NCBI GenBank assembly: GCA_905221605.1
Contig: CAJNDS010002141.1
Span: 380,878-444,877, forward strand
Reading direction: 5' to 3'
Origin: Symbiodinium natans
Lineage: Eukaryota; Sar; Dinophyceae; Suessiales; Symbiodiniaceae
Length of the DNA stretch: 64,000 bases
Below, in pieces: positions 10,060 through 21,590 of this stretch (the first letter of the stretch is position 1; every line of letters starts with the position of its first letter). The notes beneath the pieces were generated by a model that searched no databases, was not told where the DNA came from, and saw only the letters and a program-made list of their open reading frames with translations. A program made the translations under genes and the position numbers.

Positions 10060-10535
10060 GGCGCGTAAAAGCGTAAAAGCGTAAATTTCGAAATTTCGTT
10101 TTTACCGTTTTACCGTCCGCGCTTCCTGCATCCTCAGTTTTGATCTACATGAACGTGTAAAAGCGTAACGGCGTAAAAGTGTAAAAGCGTAAATTTCGAA
10201 ATTTCGTTTTTACCGTTTTACCGTCTGCGCTTCCTGCATCCTAAGTTTTCCGCCGCGCGAGTCCAGCGTAACAGCGTAAAAGCGTAAAAGCGTAAATTTC
10301 GAAATTTCGTTTTTACCGTTTTACCGCCTGCGCTTCCTCCATCCTCAGTTTTCCGCCGCGCGCGTAAAAGCGTAAAAGCGTAAATTTCGAAATTTCGTTT
10401 TTACCATTTTACCACCTGCGCTTTCTGCATCCTCGGTTTTCGGCCGCGCGCGTCCAGCGTCAAAGCGTCAACGCATAAAACGTGCAAGCGTAAACTTGGA
10501 AATTTCGTTTTTGCTTTTTTACACTTTCCGTTGCG
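10060..10535. repeat. Palindrome-containing tandem array, copy 1
   Basis: About five units of roughly 100 bp. Each has GCGTAAAAGCG repeats, a perfect palindromic core AAATTTCGAAATTT, then CGTTTTTACCGTTTTACCG and a GC-rich spacer ending tcctcagttttccgcc. The fifth unit is degenerate. The same family recurs at 26995-27365. Confidence 0.85.
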
Positions 10536-11206
10536 CGGGTTAAAGCGTACCATGCGATATTCCCTCCATCATGCGCCAGCTGCCGATGTGGTGCTAAGTG
10601 TTTGGGAGATCTGCACTGCAGAAATAGACTTCCAACGTGCTGCAAAGAGCTGGCTGGCGAGTGCGCTGCGGCTGGTCTACACCAGAATGTGCCTGGCTGA
10701 TAGAGCAGGCGCTTCTGTTTGATTCTGTTTTGCAGCCAAGCCAACCAAGAACAGCATATCAACTCTATCCCGCCTGCCTATAACTACCTACCGCTATCTA
10801 CCTAAAGTCAGCAACTACCCTAGAGAGGGAACCCTCAACTTTTCAGAGACAAATGAGTTGAGAGGCTGAAGAGGAAAGAGCTTGGGGTTGTAAGCTTTTT
10901 GGGTGCTTCCTGTGTTTCGCAGGGGAGGCCACGGGGGAGAAAAAAACATATAGAAAATCTGTATAAATACATATATATATATATACAGATTACATAACCA
11001 GGATATAGCAACAAACATACGATTGATTTGATATACTTATTGATTTGAAGTCATAGACGTTCCACCCTGCCGGCCGGTTCTCGACGCCTAGAGAAACCCG
11101 AGACCTTGATCCCCTGTAACCCTAAACCCTAAGCCCCAAACCCTAAACCCTAAATATCCTCCTTAAATCCTGGCCCCTAAGTTCTGAAACAAAAGTTGCT
11201 TGCAAG
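10536..11206. other. No convincing gene
   Basis: Short open frames occur on both strands at 10460-10760, but none has recognisable composition. An AT microsatellite lies at about 10969-10985 and a short CCCTAAA run at 11117-11153. Confidence 0.5.
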
Positions 11207-11295
11207 ATCAGTGGTTCCTCTGTGGAGCAGCTGGGCATAGACGATGCGCGGGTCGGAGCCGTGGATCTTCCTGTGCTGCTGGAATTGCCCATAGA
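11207..11295 (+). CDS. Candidate microexon
   Basis: Acceptor tgcaag, phase 0, reading ISGSSVEQLGIDDARVGAVD and LPVLLELPI. There is no GT donor at a suitable place, and a GC donor near 11296 is the best guess. The sequence is plainly protein-like. Confidence 0.5.
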
Positions 11296-11707
11296 GCCCA
11301 AGACCCCTCAATTAAGCCATAGACTTTAAAGTATTACCGGGATCCTTAGTATGACTTCAGGGAACGTTCTCTGGTTAAGGGCTCTCGGCCTCCCCTCTCG
11401 AAGGTTCTTTGGGGGCTACAGTTTGGGGAGCGGGGTTTTTTGCGGCACGAAGCCCTAGCCCCCAAACCCTACACTCGAAATCCCGAAGCCCTAAGCTCTG
11501 CAAATAGCCCTTCTTTGAGATTCACGATTCTTTTCGCCCAGTTACAGCTGTACTCATAACCCACCTCGAAACCCTGGCCCTAACATGGTTAACATTGGGT
11601 TCTCGGTACTGTTATAATTGGCTTGGTAAGTACCATGAACATCCAAGTGCACCCTAAACCCCGCTCTGTAAGAGGGTAGGAACCTAAACTCTAAACCAAG
11701 CCTTCAG

Positions 11708-11764
11708 GTGACTACGCCTTGGCTGCTATGGGCCAGTGGACTACGTACACCAGCGAGGTCCAGG
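11708..11764 (+). CDS. Candidate microexon ending on the telomere repeat
   Basis: Acceptor ccttcag, two bases, DYALAAMGQWTTYTSEVQ, one base, then GTTTAGGG at 11765. It is the last microexon before the long-exon gene block. Confidence 0.6.
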
Positions 11765-11951
11765 GTTTAGGGTTTAGGGTAAGCTCTTCCATCGGGATTC
11801 TCAAGATGCTTCGGGCAGCGAACGGGCAGCCGTCACTGTCGCCGCCAGTGTCTCTCTCGCATAATCCACATATTCTCATAAATTGATTCGAGACCGAGCT
11901 GACAACAAACAGCTACTAAATGTGAGTACTTCTTTGACGCTTCTTGCCTTC

Positions 11952-14900
11952 ATGGAGTCCCGCTCATGTGAACATGGGGGATGTTACTTTCTGCCGGTCA
12001 AGACTTGCTTTGCACGCCCGCGCGATTGGACCTTCTCCACTTCTGGAGCCAATGCTGGCAAGTTACTTCGAAAACATCTTGCGCTGCATGAGAAGCATGC
12101 CAGTCAGCGAGATCAGCTGTCAGCCGTAGCCGAGCGAACAACTCGTTTAGAAAACGGTTTTCGCTGCCGGTGTGGTCGAGAAGGAAGCATTGGCGTCATG
12201 TGCCATCATGTTTGCTCGACAGCCAGGGGAGCTGGCGGCCGCCTTTTGAAGAGAGCACGTGGAGAGTCGCCCGCCGTCTCTAGTAAGCCTGCTAAGCGTA
12301 GGCGGCGATGCGTGCAGGTCTTGGCCGTGACATCTCCCAGGGCTGCTGTCCCTGGCGGAGCCTTCCCCGAAGATTTGACCCAAGGTCCTTACGCGGAGCT
12401 TACTGACCAGTTTCAACGCCAAGATGCCGGCAGCGTCACAAGCTTCTTGCGTGCCATGAATGTGACCTGCATGCTGGCGCCTCCCTTGCCTGTGCCAAGC
12501 GCTGGCCTGGCGCCGGACGACAAGCCGCTGCGTGTGGCTTCGTGCATATTACGCACAAAACCTTTCTATACTTTCGCATTGCAAACAAACGCTTTCTTAC
12601 TACTAGCAACGACGTGCTTGCAACTGCCGCGCAGTCCAGGTTGGAGACTTCTGTATCTGGCCTGGTGCGCCTTCTGTGTACGCCTGCGTCACTGCTCTGA
12701 CGGAGGACTCCGTCCAGGCGATGCGGTTTGCCCCGTATCCCACGTCCGGTCCTTGTACTTGCCCCGGCCACGCCAAGTCAGGGCGCTGCTGGCGTGCCAA
12801 GCCAGACCAGCCGAAAACCTTGCCACGTCAGGGTCTCCAGCGTGCGGTTCCTCTGTTGCCACGGCAGAGCTCAGGTGGGTTGTTTTTGCTATTGGGAGGG
12901 CACACGGAAGATGTCACTGTCCTTTAGGACGCCTCTGTAGAAGTGCCCTGAACCCAGGGCTTGCTTTAGGGTTCCCAAAGCTGTAGAGAAACCACACATG
13001 TAGCCCTACCTACTAAGAGGGGGCCTGGGAAACAACGTATGCGCCGCAGGCAAGCCTGCGCCCATCCACAGCTGCTGCTATGGGATCGTCTCGGACGACG
13101 TTGCTTTTACAGCTCCACTATCAACCGAAGATTCTGCCGCCGCACGCATGCTGCTCCCGGGTGCAGGTGGTGGTCCTAACACGGACAGCCATGATGCAAA
13201 TAACCCAGATCTGCCGCCGAACGCCCTCCGGCTACTGAACGACCTCATCACAATGCCCGTCTCCTTCGATGCCATGCCAACAGCTTGTCCACATCGTGAC
13301 GATGCTACTCCATGTTGCGTGGTAGCGCATGGCACTTACACCGGTCCTCGTGTGCTCACAGCCTCCGGCGTGTATCGCGCGCGTGTGCAGCGCGTGCGTT
13401 GCAAAACACACGGCGCTGTCTGGACGCCGTTGCGCGCCAATCACGTGTCCACCCGCTCCTGCACGGGAGACATCCTGCACGGTTGCATTCTTGACGGCAA
13501 CTACTGGCCCCGTGCTTTTCGCTTGTGGCAGGACACTGAAGACATGCTTGTCCTGGAGCGAGATCTCCGAGATGCTACTGCTGACAGGCTCTGCGTTTCT
13601 CTGGCCAGGCATTCTCTCCGTCCCAGCTTGAGCGCCGTGGCGCAAGCAACGCTTGTGCAAGCCTTAACGCAGTTCCTCCTTGAAACCCCTACGCGGCAGT
13701 TGCTCAAGGAAATACTTTGCGACTACATGACTTCTGCTGTGGCGCCCCGTGTTCATGCTCTGGCGCAGCCTCTAGTCGCTACCCAGGGAGCCTTACTCAA
13801 CATGGACTTCAGCGCTTGCGATGCCCGACAGCTGCGACCCCGGCGCCGACGACGAGCCTTGGGCGAGACGCGCCCGCGACAAACTTTTGGGGGGGTTACT
13901 GGCTTGGACGATTGCTTGCTCCTGCCACCACTTCTCACCAGTGGAGAAGACGGAACTACCAAGCATCGCCTACTGCAAGAATGCATGCAGCGCCTTGGTT
14001 TTTTTGATCCGTCGGGTTTCTGCGCACACGTCTCTCACTTCCTTTCTAGAAGTTCTCGTTCTCAACCTTTCTTTCCCTGGTAGCACTAGCAAGGCCAACC
14101 CCCTTCCACTTTGTTTTTTTGAAAACTCCCCCCCGACAAGTCTGATGACAAATGCACGGTTCCAGAGGCAGCACCCTCAACACGGAAACCCGTCCAGGAT
14201 GCTGGCAGCCGCAGGCAAGCGCCCCGTCGGCGTCAATGTAGATGACATCGAGAAAAGTTTCAACACCGTGGCCCATTGTCTGGAGACATGTTTCCCTGGA
14301 TGCGTGAGGCACATTGATGCGGACTGCGCTGAGCAAGACCTGCCAGCGTGGGCGTGCACACACATCCGCGCTGGCGGAATTGTCATAAACCTCAAAGCTC
14401 GCGCCGCTTGGGGAATAGAAATTGGAGAGGACCCCCTCCACGTCTACAAGCGGCTTCTGGAATCTCTTGACTTCCGCAGTCGTGAAGCTGCTTTTGCAGC
14501 CAGATGCTTGCAGGCTCTCCTGTCATCCACTAACCCAGCCAACCGTCATTGCGCCGACAGGCGCGACGAGAACGTCGGAGCCACGCGTGCCAGGCCGCGT
14601 AGTGACTTGTGGGTTCACTTCGACGCTTGGGAGTCGCGGAGGCCGCCGGCAGTGGCAGACATTCTGCGCTCCTACTTCCAAGGATTTTCCTTCCCTCACA
14701 ATGCTGCCACAGTCCTTGCGCAGGGCATGGACCAAGACTGGGCCCATCCCACCTCTGGGAAGTTGCGCGGCGCCTGTCCATGTCTTTGGTGGAGGGGTTT
14801 GGGGTTTAGGCTCCATGCAGGGACACACGTCCACACACACACACAGACACGCATACACCCACAGTTCGCTTCTCCTATTGATTGTGTTACTATATTCCTG

Positions 14901-15665
14901 TGTGTTAACACTTTCCTACATTGTCCAGTCACGCCAAGGTTGCTGCCGCGTTGTGCCAAAGCGGTCGTGTACCGAGATGTGGCCTTAGCGGGCCGCTGCA
15001 GTAAGCGCGACGTGCGGCTCCTACTTGCGCAGCACCTGTATCCCGATGCCTTGAGCACCCACGAGTTCCAGAAGGAGCTGTCTCTCTTGTCCGACCTCCT
15101 CAGCCAAGTACTTTTCCAGGAAGCGCGAGCGTCCGGTAGCGGCCTTTGGTACAAGCAGCAGCTGGCTTACCTCAAACATGTGCGCCAGCGTCCCATCTTC
15201 AGTCGGGACGGCGCCGTTCAGCAGGCGTCGGTCAAGCCCGGATCTCTGGCCGCGCCCGCTGGAGGCAGCTCATTCCAGCACGCTTGTCGACTGCAGTCCC
15301 GCACATTCATTGCGCGTGGAGTGGTGGCTGCGTACCGCAGCAAGCTGTGGGCAATCCAGGCGGGTCGTCGGGTATCCCTCGGGACGGTGGGGACCGAGCG
15401 TGCGTGGCGCAACCTGCAACGCTCCAGTCGCAACAAGACACGCACTGTGTCGGATGCCCGGACCCGTCAGCTGCTCTCGCTGACTCGGTGGCTGCGCGAG
15501 GCTCAGGGTCGGCTCATGGCAAAATCCCAGGTGTCGCATCTAGGCAACGATGCCAGAGGAAACATGCAGTTGCTTCTGCACACTGAAAGGTTCGCTGCCA
15601 GTATGATCCACGGAAGTGCAACAGATGCCCACCTGCATAGCATTAGTTCAACCAATCCCGCCTAA
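11952..15665 (+). CDS. Gene A: multi-exon protein, possible DDE-type transposase relative
   Basis: I read five exons: 11952-12531 (starts MESRSCEHGG), 12635-12878, 13072-14029, 14166-about 14790 and about 14941-15665 (TAA). The first three joins use GT-AG and keep frame (phases 1, 2, 0). Exon 1 has basic patches (KRAR, KPAKRRRR) suggesting a nuclear signal. Exons 2-3 carry Cys/His pairs (CTCPGHAKSGRC; CPHRDD..CC....VRCKTH) typical of a zinc-binding module. Acidic positions sit in short hydrophobic contexts: LLNMDFSACDA in exon 3, CVRHIDADCAEQD and IGEDPLHVYKRLLES in exon 4. Zinc module plus spaced acidic motifs resemble KDZ-like DDE transposases, but I cannot align it, so function is inference. 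A minority of frames overlap, and intron 4 contains a CA microsatellite. Confidence 0.6.
12879..13071 (+). other. Intron of gene A with a shared intronic repeat
   Basis: A 193-bp GT-AG intron. Its 3' half (gaaaccacacatgtagccct ... gcgccgcaggcaagcctgcg ... catccacag) is closely matched at 21380-21590 in front of an exon of gene B, down to the acceptor. This suggests a mobile or copied intron. Confidence 0.6.
14828..14846. repeat. CA microsatellite
   Basis: Short (CA)n run within the last intron of gene A, next to a vestige of gtttggggtttagg. Confidence 0.9.
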
Positions 15666-15954
15666 CGCGAGTGATGCTGCGCGGTGACCAAAACATGCAC
15701 CTGCTCCGGTTGCTCTTCCTCGCTGCCGCAGTACTGCAGACGCAGCTCAGGGTTGAATCAAGGCACGCCCGGCCCTCTATCCCACAACAGCACTTCTCGG
15801 AGAAGTGCAACTGAAACTGTCGGGCCCATGGCTGCTGTGCAAACAGTGACCGCTCTGCCTCAAAACGAGAAACACACTGGAAGTAAGCACAGCCGCTTCA
15901 AAACCTCAGCGCTCAGGGTTCAAACCAGACTCGAGAAGAGTTTCCAAGCACACA

Positions 15955-18095
15955 CCGAAGCAGTCGTATGGCATGCGACTGGTTTCTCCTCAAGCGTAGC
16001 CTCCTTGCATAGTCGTATCCCCACAGCTTTCACCATCGCAGGCGGACATCGTGGCCTCCTTTTGGCGGACATCGTGGCCTCCTTTCTCTTTCTGAAGGAC
16101 TTGGGGGGAAGCCGGGCGGTTGGCTCAGGGTCCAGTCATTGCGAGGGAAGAGTTTCCAAGCGCACCCAGGAAGCAGTCGTATGGCATACGAGTGGTTTCT
16201 CATCAAGCGTAGCCCCCCTGCATAGTCGTATCCCCAGTCGTGTGGCATGCGACTGGTTTCTCCTCAAGCGTAGCCTCCTTGCATAGTCGTATCCCCACAG
16301 CTTTCACCATCGCAGGCGGACATCGTGGCCCCCTTTTGGCGGACATCGTGGCCTCCTTTCTCTTTCTGAAGGACTTGGGGGGAAGCCGGGCGGTTGGCTC
16401 AGGGTCCAGTCATGGCGAGGGAAGAGTTTCCCAGCGCACCCAGGAAGCAGTCGTATGGCATACGAGTGGTTTCTCATCAAGCGTAGCCCCCCTGCATAGT
16501 CGTATCCCCAGTCGTGTGGCATGCGACTGGTTTCTCCTCAAGCGTAGCCTCCTTGCATAGTCGTATCCCCACAGCTTTCACCATCGCAGGCGGACATTGT
16601 GGCCTCCTTTTGGCGGACATCGTGGCCTCCTTTCTCTTTCTAAAGGACTTGGGGGGAAGCCGGGCGGTTGGCTCAGGGTCCAGTCATTGCGAGGGCAGAG
16701 TTTCCAAGCGCCCCCAGGAAGCAGTCGTATGGCATGCGAGCTCAAGCGTAGCCTCCTGGCATAGTCGTATCCCCACAGCTTTCACCGTCGCAGGCGGACA
16801 TCGTGGCCTCCTTTTGGCGGACATCGTGGCCTCCTTTCTCTTTCTCAAGGACTTGGGGGGAAGCCGGGCGGTTGGCTCAGGGTCCAGTCATGGCGAGGGA
16901 AGAGTTTCCCAGCGCACCCAGGAAGCAGTCGTATGGCATACGAGTGGTTTCTCATCAAGCGTAGCCCCCCTGCATAGTCGTATCCCCAGTCGTGTGGCAT
17001 GCGACTGGTTTCTCCTCAAGCGTAGCCTCCTTGCATAGTCGTATCCCCACAGCTTTCACCATCGCAGGCGGACATTGTGGCCTCCTTTTGGCGGACATCG
17101 TGGCCTCCTTTCTCTTTCTAAAGGACTTGGGGGGAAGCCGGGCGGTTGGCTCAGGGTCCAGTCATTGCGAGGGCAGAGTTTCCAAGCGCCCCCAGGAAGC
17201 AGTCGTATGGCATGCGAGCTCAAGCGTAGCCTCCTGGCATAGTCGTATCCCCACAGCTTTCACCGTCGCAGGCGGACATCGTGGCCTCCTTTTGGCGGAC
17301 ATCGTGGCCTCCTTTCTCTTTCTAAAGGACTTGGGGGGAAGCCGGGCGGTTGGCTCAGGGTCCAGTCATGGCGAGGGAAGAGTTTCCCAGCGCACCCAGG
17401 AAGCAGTCGTATGGCATACGAGTGGTTTCTCATCAAGCGTAGCCCCCCTGCATAGTCGTATCCCCAGTCGTGTGGCATGCGACTGGTTTCTCCTCAAGCG
17501 TAGCCTCCTTGCATAGTCGTATCCCCACAGCTTTCACCATCGCAGGCGGACATTGTGGCCTCCTTTTGGCGGACATCGTGGCCTCCTTTCTCTTTCTAAA
17601 GGACTTGGGGGGAAGCCGGGCGGTTGGCTCAGGGTCCAGTCATTGCGAGGGCAGAGTTTCCAAGCGCCCCCAGGAAGCAGTCGTATGGCATGCGAGCTCA
17701 AGCGTAGCCTCCTGGCATAGTCGTATCCCCACAGCTTTCACCGTCGCAGGCGGACATCGTGGCCTCCTTTTGGCGGACATCCTGGCCTCCTTTCTCTTTC
17801 TCAAGGACTTGGGGGGAAGCCGGGCGGTTGGCTCAGGGTCCAGTCATTGCGAGGGCAGAGTTTCCCAGCGCACCCAGGAAGCAGTCGTATGACATACGAG
17901 TGGTTTCTCATCAAGCGTAGCCACCCTGCATAGTCGTATCCCTAGTCGTGTGGCATCCGACTGGTTTCTCCTCAAGCGTAGCCCCCTTGCATAGTCGTAT
18001 CCCCACAGTCGCAGGCGGACATCGTGGCCTCCTGTTGGCGGACATCGTGGCCTCCTTTCTCTTTCTGAAGGACTTGGGGGAACCGGGCGGTTTAG
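15955..18095. repeat. Higher-order tandem array, 478-bp period
   Basis: Basic unit about 274 bp with a shortened about 204-bp variant. After two or three 274-bp units the array becomes a 478-bp (274+204) higher-order unit repeated about three times with almost no divergence. Each unit carries a near-palindrome around agtcgtatggcatgcgactg and duplicated tggcggacatcgtggcc. Similar open frames recur every 274 or 478 bp (for example 16514-17038 and 16992-17516). They are consequences of the repeat, so I do not call them genes. Confidence 0.9.
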
Positions 18096-18384
18096 CTTGA
18101 GGTTAGCTCAAGCCTCTGCTGCCAAGAGTTTTGGGGTTCTGCCATCAATCATTGACAGCTCGTGAAGGGTCCACTTGCACGTGTCTCCTGTGTCACCTCT
18201 GTGGCTTGCTGCCGTTGCACGTGTCTTCCCGGAGATGCCGGAACTCGAAAGCTGTCATCCTCAGTCCAAAGCAGTGGCAGACATTTTCAGGGTTTTCCAG
18301 TTCTCCAGACATGCGTGCCTCACAACCAAATGACTCATAAAGCGGTAACGCAGACTTTTTACACTTCTTCTGCTACCTGTCCCC
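18096..18384 (+). promoter_or_regulatory. Upstream region of gene B
   Basis: Unique pyrimidine-rich sequence between the array and the gene B start, with several AG dinucleotides suitable for spliced-leader addition. No promoter motif is identifiable. Confidence 0.3.
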
Positions 18385-21079
18385 ATGGATGAGATGAGTT
18401 CCTGCCACGCGGCAGCCTCTCATGACCAAGATCCTACCGAACCAACGGCGGCACAACCAAGCTCCGGCGAGGCCCCTGCAGACACAAGACCCGAGGAGGA
18501 TCAGCTGCTTGCAGACGCCCGGGCAAGCGCCAAGGATGCTAAGGATGAGCAGTTGGCAGTAGACGATGTCTCCTCCAGCCAGAAAACTCCCAAACCTTTG
18601 AGCTTCGTTCTGGACGCCCTTGAGGAAGAGTCCAAGGATCAGTACAACCAGATGGTGGCCCGGATCTGCCAGAGCCAGGACCCGGGTAAGGAAGCAGTGG
18701 ACCGACTCAGGGCAGCAGCTGTGGCTGCTTGGCAAGCAGCCTGCGTGAAGCAGATGCAGCCAGATATGGATGCGGCCGACACCATGGCCCTGCAACGCAT
18801 CCTTGCGCAGGGCCCCGTGGCGGAGCCGTTGCTCGAAGCTTTCCATGACCAGTGGAGCCGAAAAGTTTACGACGAGGACGCCGTCGGCCGCTCCCTCGAT
18901 CTTAGACACAAGCCGCAGTCGATGACGCTCAAGGAGTACATGAAGAGCGTTTCCCAGGAGTTCTATAGCGACTTGCTCGATGACAGGGCCTCCATCGACC
19001 CGCTTCAGATGCAGCGAGAGACTCCGCTGACACAGGTCGCTGCTGTCGAAGTGGCGCACGCCTTGGCCCGGCTGAGCGCAGGCCACGGACTTCCCCCAGA
19101 CGGCCATGTGGTCCATGCCCAGTTCCAAGGCTTGTCCAAGTACCTCTGGAATGGTCCCCTGCAGCATGCCAAGCTGACCAAGGCGATTCCTCAGAGCGAA
19201 AGTGAGTGGGACATTGCCAACGCAAAGTTGGCGCAGCTGATCATAGGCGAGAGTGCTTCTGGCAAGGACAATGCCAAGAGTCTTCTGGCAACCTGGATGA
19301 AAGACTTGCGGGGACAGGCTCCTGTCATGTCCAGGGAGGCTTTACTGGAGCAAGGAAATATAACTATTTCCGGCATTTTCAACCGATTGAAGGCCGCAGA
19401 CAGCAACCTTCAAGTCGTCAATCCGGAATTAGAAAAAGTGCTACAGGGCCGCAAGCGCGACGTCTACTTGCAGGATTCACAAATGATAGAGCTCTTAGAC
19501 GGCACGGCTACAGGGAAGGCCAATGGGAATGAAGACACAGTGCTCACTGCAAACGCTTGGGCATCTCTCGGAAGCCAGCTCAAGGTTTACGTGTCACAAC
19601 TCGCAGGGGATGCCTGCGCCCGGTTCCGCTTCTCGCCCTCCTTCATAGATGATCACGCAGTGGCGGACACAGCGTTCGAAGAGAAATTGCTGCCCAGGCG
19701 GTGCTCTCAGGCGCTAGCAGTGAGTGTGCTGAAGGCGATCCTGGCAGCTCAGCACCGCGTTGCTCCCCCGGAACAGAGCAGCAAGGGCAGTGCCGAGGAA
19801 GATCCGATCCGCCTGCGACAGCCTAAGCGCAAACGAGACTTCCTTGTCGAAAGCTTCTTTTTAAGTCTGTATATCTAGTACGCCCCAAGGCCTCCTGCCT
19901 TTCTTTCTTTCCGGACCTATGCCAAGCAAGGACAGAAGAACGATGGGCAAGAAGAACCAGCAGCCGGCAAAGAAGACAAACAGCCTGCTGTCAACATGCT
20001 CAGCCCAGAGGCCGTTCCACATCAGCTGCTGCCCTCCATCAAGCCTAAGGAACCCCTTCATACTCACTCACGCCTGCCTTTCAGGTCCCAACGACATCCT
20101 GGTCGCCAGGCGCTATCATGATCCTGGCTGGATACACCGATGGCGGCGCCCAGGCCACCAACAAGTGCGCGGGCAGTGCCTTGCCTCTCACGCATGCCTT
20201 GCATTAAACCTGTGTGGTCAGCTGCGACACATGAACCGTGCTCCTGGGTATGTGCCTGCTCTTGTACACGTGCCTTTTCCTTAGCCCAGGTCCCTTCATC
20301 TCGGCTGTGAAGAAAACGTACTCTAAGATCGGAGCGTTGGCTGATGGTAACTTGGCAGTACGCAATGGGCTTCTGCGTGTCGCGGTGCCGGGAGCGCCCT
20401 TGGACACCACAGTACGCCTGCTCGATGCCCTGGCAGCGGGGGCAAAATGTGATGTTTTTGCCGCCAACCAGGCCAGACAATGCACTGCGTGCCTCTGTGT
20501 CTGATTCTCTGCCTTCAAGTCTCCACTTCTGCGCAGGTGTTCCTCGAGCGCAAGCTCCTGGCTATCAACAAGAAGAGTGGCGCGGACGAAGGACCCTCCG
20601 GTCTCAATGCGGAGCTTCGCGAAGCGCCGCCTAACCTGGGCGGAGTCGAGCTTGCGTGCCGCCGGCTCCTGACAAAGTTGGCTGACGATGAACCTCGCTG
20701 GGCGGATGCGGTTCAGTCTGGCATTCCCTTTGCCATCAAGAACGGCAGCCCTTGGTATAACTTCAGGCAGCTTCACTTTTCGCGTAAGAAGAAGGACAAT
20801 GTCACGTACCTCCAGTATGGAGGCTTGGAGAATCTCTACACACATGGAAAAGCTGGTGGCTGGCGAGCAATGTTGGAGCGACTTGAGGCAGGCAAGATGG
20901 CAACGCGCAGCGCGGGAGACAAAGGCGTCAAAATGAGACTTTCTCGGACATTGGAGGGCGAGGAGTTCATGAGGAAGCTGCACCTGTCGGCTGAGGTCCA
21001 CCAAGCTTACAAGCAGCTTCCGGACGATGACGCGCGGCAGCAACAGCTGTACCCCCCCAACCCTCCTAGCCAACATTAA
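18385..21079 (+). CDS. Gene B: large unrecognised multi-exon protein
   Basis: Starts MDEMSSCHAAASHDQDPTEP. Exon 1 runs to about 19845 and is acidic/low-complexity for about 70 residues, then helical (RAAAVAAWQAACVKQ; LLEAFHDQWSRKVYDEDAVG). Further exons: about 19927-20040 (KEDKQPAVNMLSPEAVPHQL), about 20085-20165, 20291-20471 (FISAVKKTYSKIGALADGNL) and 20537-21079 (VFLERKLLAINKKSGADEGP, ending PPNPPSQH). The 20471/20537 junction is a 65-nt GC-AG intron that joins FAANQ to VFLERK in phase. Frames around 20.04-20.29 kb do not join cleanly with simple GT-AG sites, so an indel or unusual splice is likely. An additional downstream exon may lie at 21591-21851. No known domain recognised. Confidence 0.6.
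20472..20536 (+). other. Short GC-AG intron in gene B
   Basis: Begins gccaga and ends tctgcgcag, 65 nt, phase 0. GC donors are known to be common in dinoflagellates. The frame on both sides supports it. Confidence 0.6.
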
Positions 21080-21294
21080 CTACAAGCCCCCAGGCCCAGA
21101 CAGAATGCCCTGACCTTGCCCGAGGACCTGTGACAAGAGGGTCCCCAGCATGCAGAGCTCAGGCGCCCGTGCCTTCTCTTGTCTCAGCATACAGCAGAGG
21201 GAAAAGGGCAGTGTCGCAGGAGCACCAAGCTTGGAGGATCGGTGGTAGTTTTTGGTCCCGGGCTTAGGACATAGGACCCTGGACGCAATCCGAA

Positions 21295-21590
21295 CCAGAA
21301 ACCAGTATGTGCCATACGACTCCGCTTCCACATGCCTGATGTAACCCCAAATGACACCCTATAGTGACTGCCAAAACCCTAGGGAAACCACAAATGTACC
21401 CCTGCCAACAAGGAGGTAGGTCTTGGAACCGGCACCCCATCCAGACCAAAAGCCAGTCGTATGCCATACGACTGCTTCAACCTGCTTGATGTAGACCCTA
21501 ATCTCACCCTATACCAACCAGGGCACGCAGGTCTTGGGAATAGCCTGCGCATGCGCCGCAGGCAAACCTGCAGCCATCCACAGCTGCTAC
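21295..21590 (+). repeat. Duplicated intronic repeat with 21-bp palindrome
   Basis: Two related units of about 140 bp (21302-21440 and 21452-21590). The second holds the perfect odd palindrome CAGTCGTATG-C-CATACGACTG at 21451-21472, the same motif that recurs in the 15.96-18.1 kb array. The 3' part matches the gene A intron at 12969-13071. Confidence 0.65.

Noticed and set aside
10060-10535. tRNA or other small RNA genes in the palindromic array
   Set aside because: No cloverleaf or conserved A/B boxes; the sequence is a simple palindrome with A/T cores.
15955-18095. A CRISPR array or a repeat-containing protein gene in the tandem array
   Set aside because: Units are 274/478 bp without short unique spacers, and the open frames are repeat artefacts that stop at the recurring gcatagtcg.
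18373-19167. Minus-strand 264-codon ORF opposite gene B
   Set aside because: Mirror frame of the GC-rich gene B first exon, with unlikely composition and no splice context.
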